Below are positions 63,455 to 64,000 of a stretch of DNA of 64,000 nt, one piece after another. The DNA comes from Ixodes scapularis (lineage: Eukaryota; Arthropoda; Arachnida; Ixodida; Ixodidae). Location of the stretch: contig NW_024609837.1 in the NCBI RefSeq assembly GCF_016920785.2, forward strand, positions 43,650,745 through 43,714,744, read 5' to 3'. The notes below the pieces were generated by a model. That model searched no databases. It was given only the letters and a program-made list of their open reading frames with translations, and was not told the DNA's origin. Both the position numbers and the translations under genes were made by a program. Positions within the stretch are counted from its first letter, which is position 1; every line of letters starts with the position of its first letter.

Positions 63455-63730
63455 CTACACAGTACAGACATGTCTTGAAGTGGAAAAGATTGGAGTTGAG
63501 AATGCAACATCAGATTCCTCGGTGAGAGTGAAACAATTCTGAATTCTTTCTGAGAGAGACATTATAATTGCCATCCACATATACGTGTCTTGGTGCAGAA
63601 TGCTATGGCCTTGTGCATGATAGCTTACGGATGAAACAATTGAAACATTGATGATGCTACAATCCCCCTTGCTTCTTAGGTCAATAAGGTGTGTTCCGAG
63701 ATGAATTTTGAATGCTTGGGATGCTTTAAC
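63455..63730 (-). CDS. Terminal coding exon of an unrecognised minus-strand gene
   Basis: On the minus strand a good acceptor (tttgcttgcag) precedes 91 codons open in one frame, then TAG (63457-63455) and AATAAA 58 nt further. It reads VKASQAFKIHLGTHLIDLRS, later HQDTYMWMAIIMSLSERIQN and ends FSTSRHVCTV. I do not recognise the family. It would lie inside a LONP1 intron on the opposite strand, with its other exons right of the window. It could instead be the end of a transposon-derived gene. Confidence 0.5.
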   Translation of the reverse strand, partial: VKASQAFKIHLGTHLIDLRSKGDCSIINVSIVSSVSYHAQGHSILHQDTYMWMAIIMSLSERIQNCFTLTEESDVAFSTPIFSTSRHVCTV

Positions 63731-64000
63731 CTGCAAGCAAAATTATTTGTTGCATTAGCGTTTTTCCAGTTCCTAGCATCTTGGGTAGGATTTAAATTTG
63801 TCAAATTAAGGATGCATTAGCTAGCTTGTCACCTAAAACTGCCAATGTTCTTAGCATCTCTAGAATACTCAGGGGTTAAAGGGAAGCTGAAGAGGTTCTT
63901 GAAAAAAAAAAAAAAAATGAGTTAGGTGAATTCTAGAGTATTTTTATCCCGTGAATCTGAATATCACGTTTGTTTTCCCCGAAGATTTAACTAAACATAA

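Overview
This is nuclear DNA from an intron-rich, transposon-crowded animal genome. The protein matches (an ATP8B-type flippase, a RASA1-type RasGAP and mitochondrial Lon) and the repeat style (TTAA-flanked AAAGG-type MITEs, hAT and pogo relics, foldback elements, Penelope-like and gypsy relics) best fit a chelicerate, most likely a tick. That placement is an inference. No bacterial operon, CRISPR array or prophage signal was seen.

Left part (1-26.5 kb, + strand): the 3' two-thirds of a class-8B P4-ATPase gene. Ten exons between 1033 and 20543 give 672 codons plus stop, from the nucleotide-binding domain to the C-terminal tail. The phosphorylation-site exons lie left of the window. Its introns hold a decayed gypsy-type integrase, a pogo/Tigger relic, an 8-bp-TSD hAT-like element, several MITEs and four tandem-repeat arrays. 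A long probable 3' UTR runs to about 26.46 kb.

Middle (28.0-58.6 kb, - strand): a complete RASA1 (p120 RasGAP) gene in 25 coding exons, assembled by splice phase to 931 codons plus stop. Domain order is short N-terminus, SH2, SH3, SH2, PH, C2, RasGAP. It is convergent with the flippase gene; about 1.5 kb holding a LINE relic and a TTAA MITE separates the proposed polyadenylation signals. One intron (after exon 17) appears to use a GC donor. A tRNA-Ser(AGA)-like gene sits in intron 8.

Right part (58.6-64 kb): RASA1 and LONP1 (mitochondrial Lon protease, + strand) are head-to-head with 626 bp between start codons, a probable shared promoter. Only the first two LONP1 exons are in the window. 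Downstream lie a 5'-truncated Penelope-like element with inverted terminal arms, a decayed GIY-YIG region and a nested TTAA MITE, and then the terminal coding exon of an unrecognised - strand gene.

The three recognised genes are housekeeping or signalling genes (lipid flipping at membranes, Ras inactivation downstream of receptor tyrosine kinases, mitochondrial protein quality control). Nothing suggests they act as one system; the novelty here is in gene structure and in nested mobile elements.
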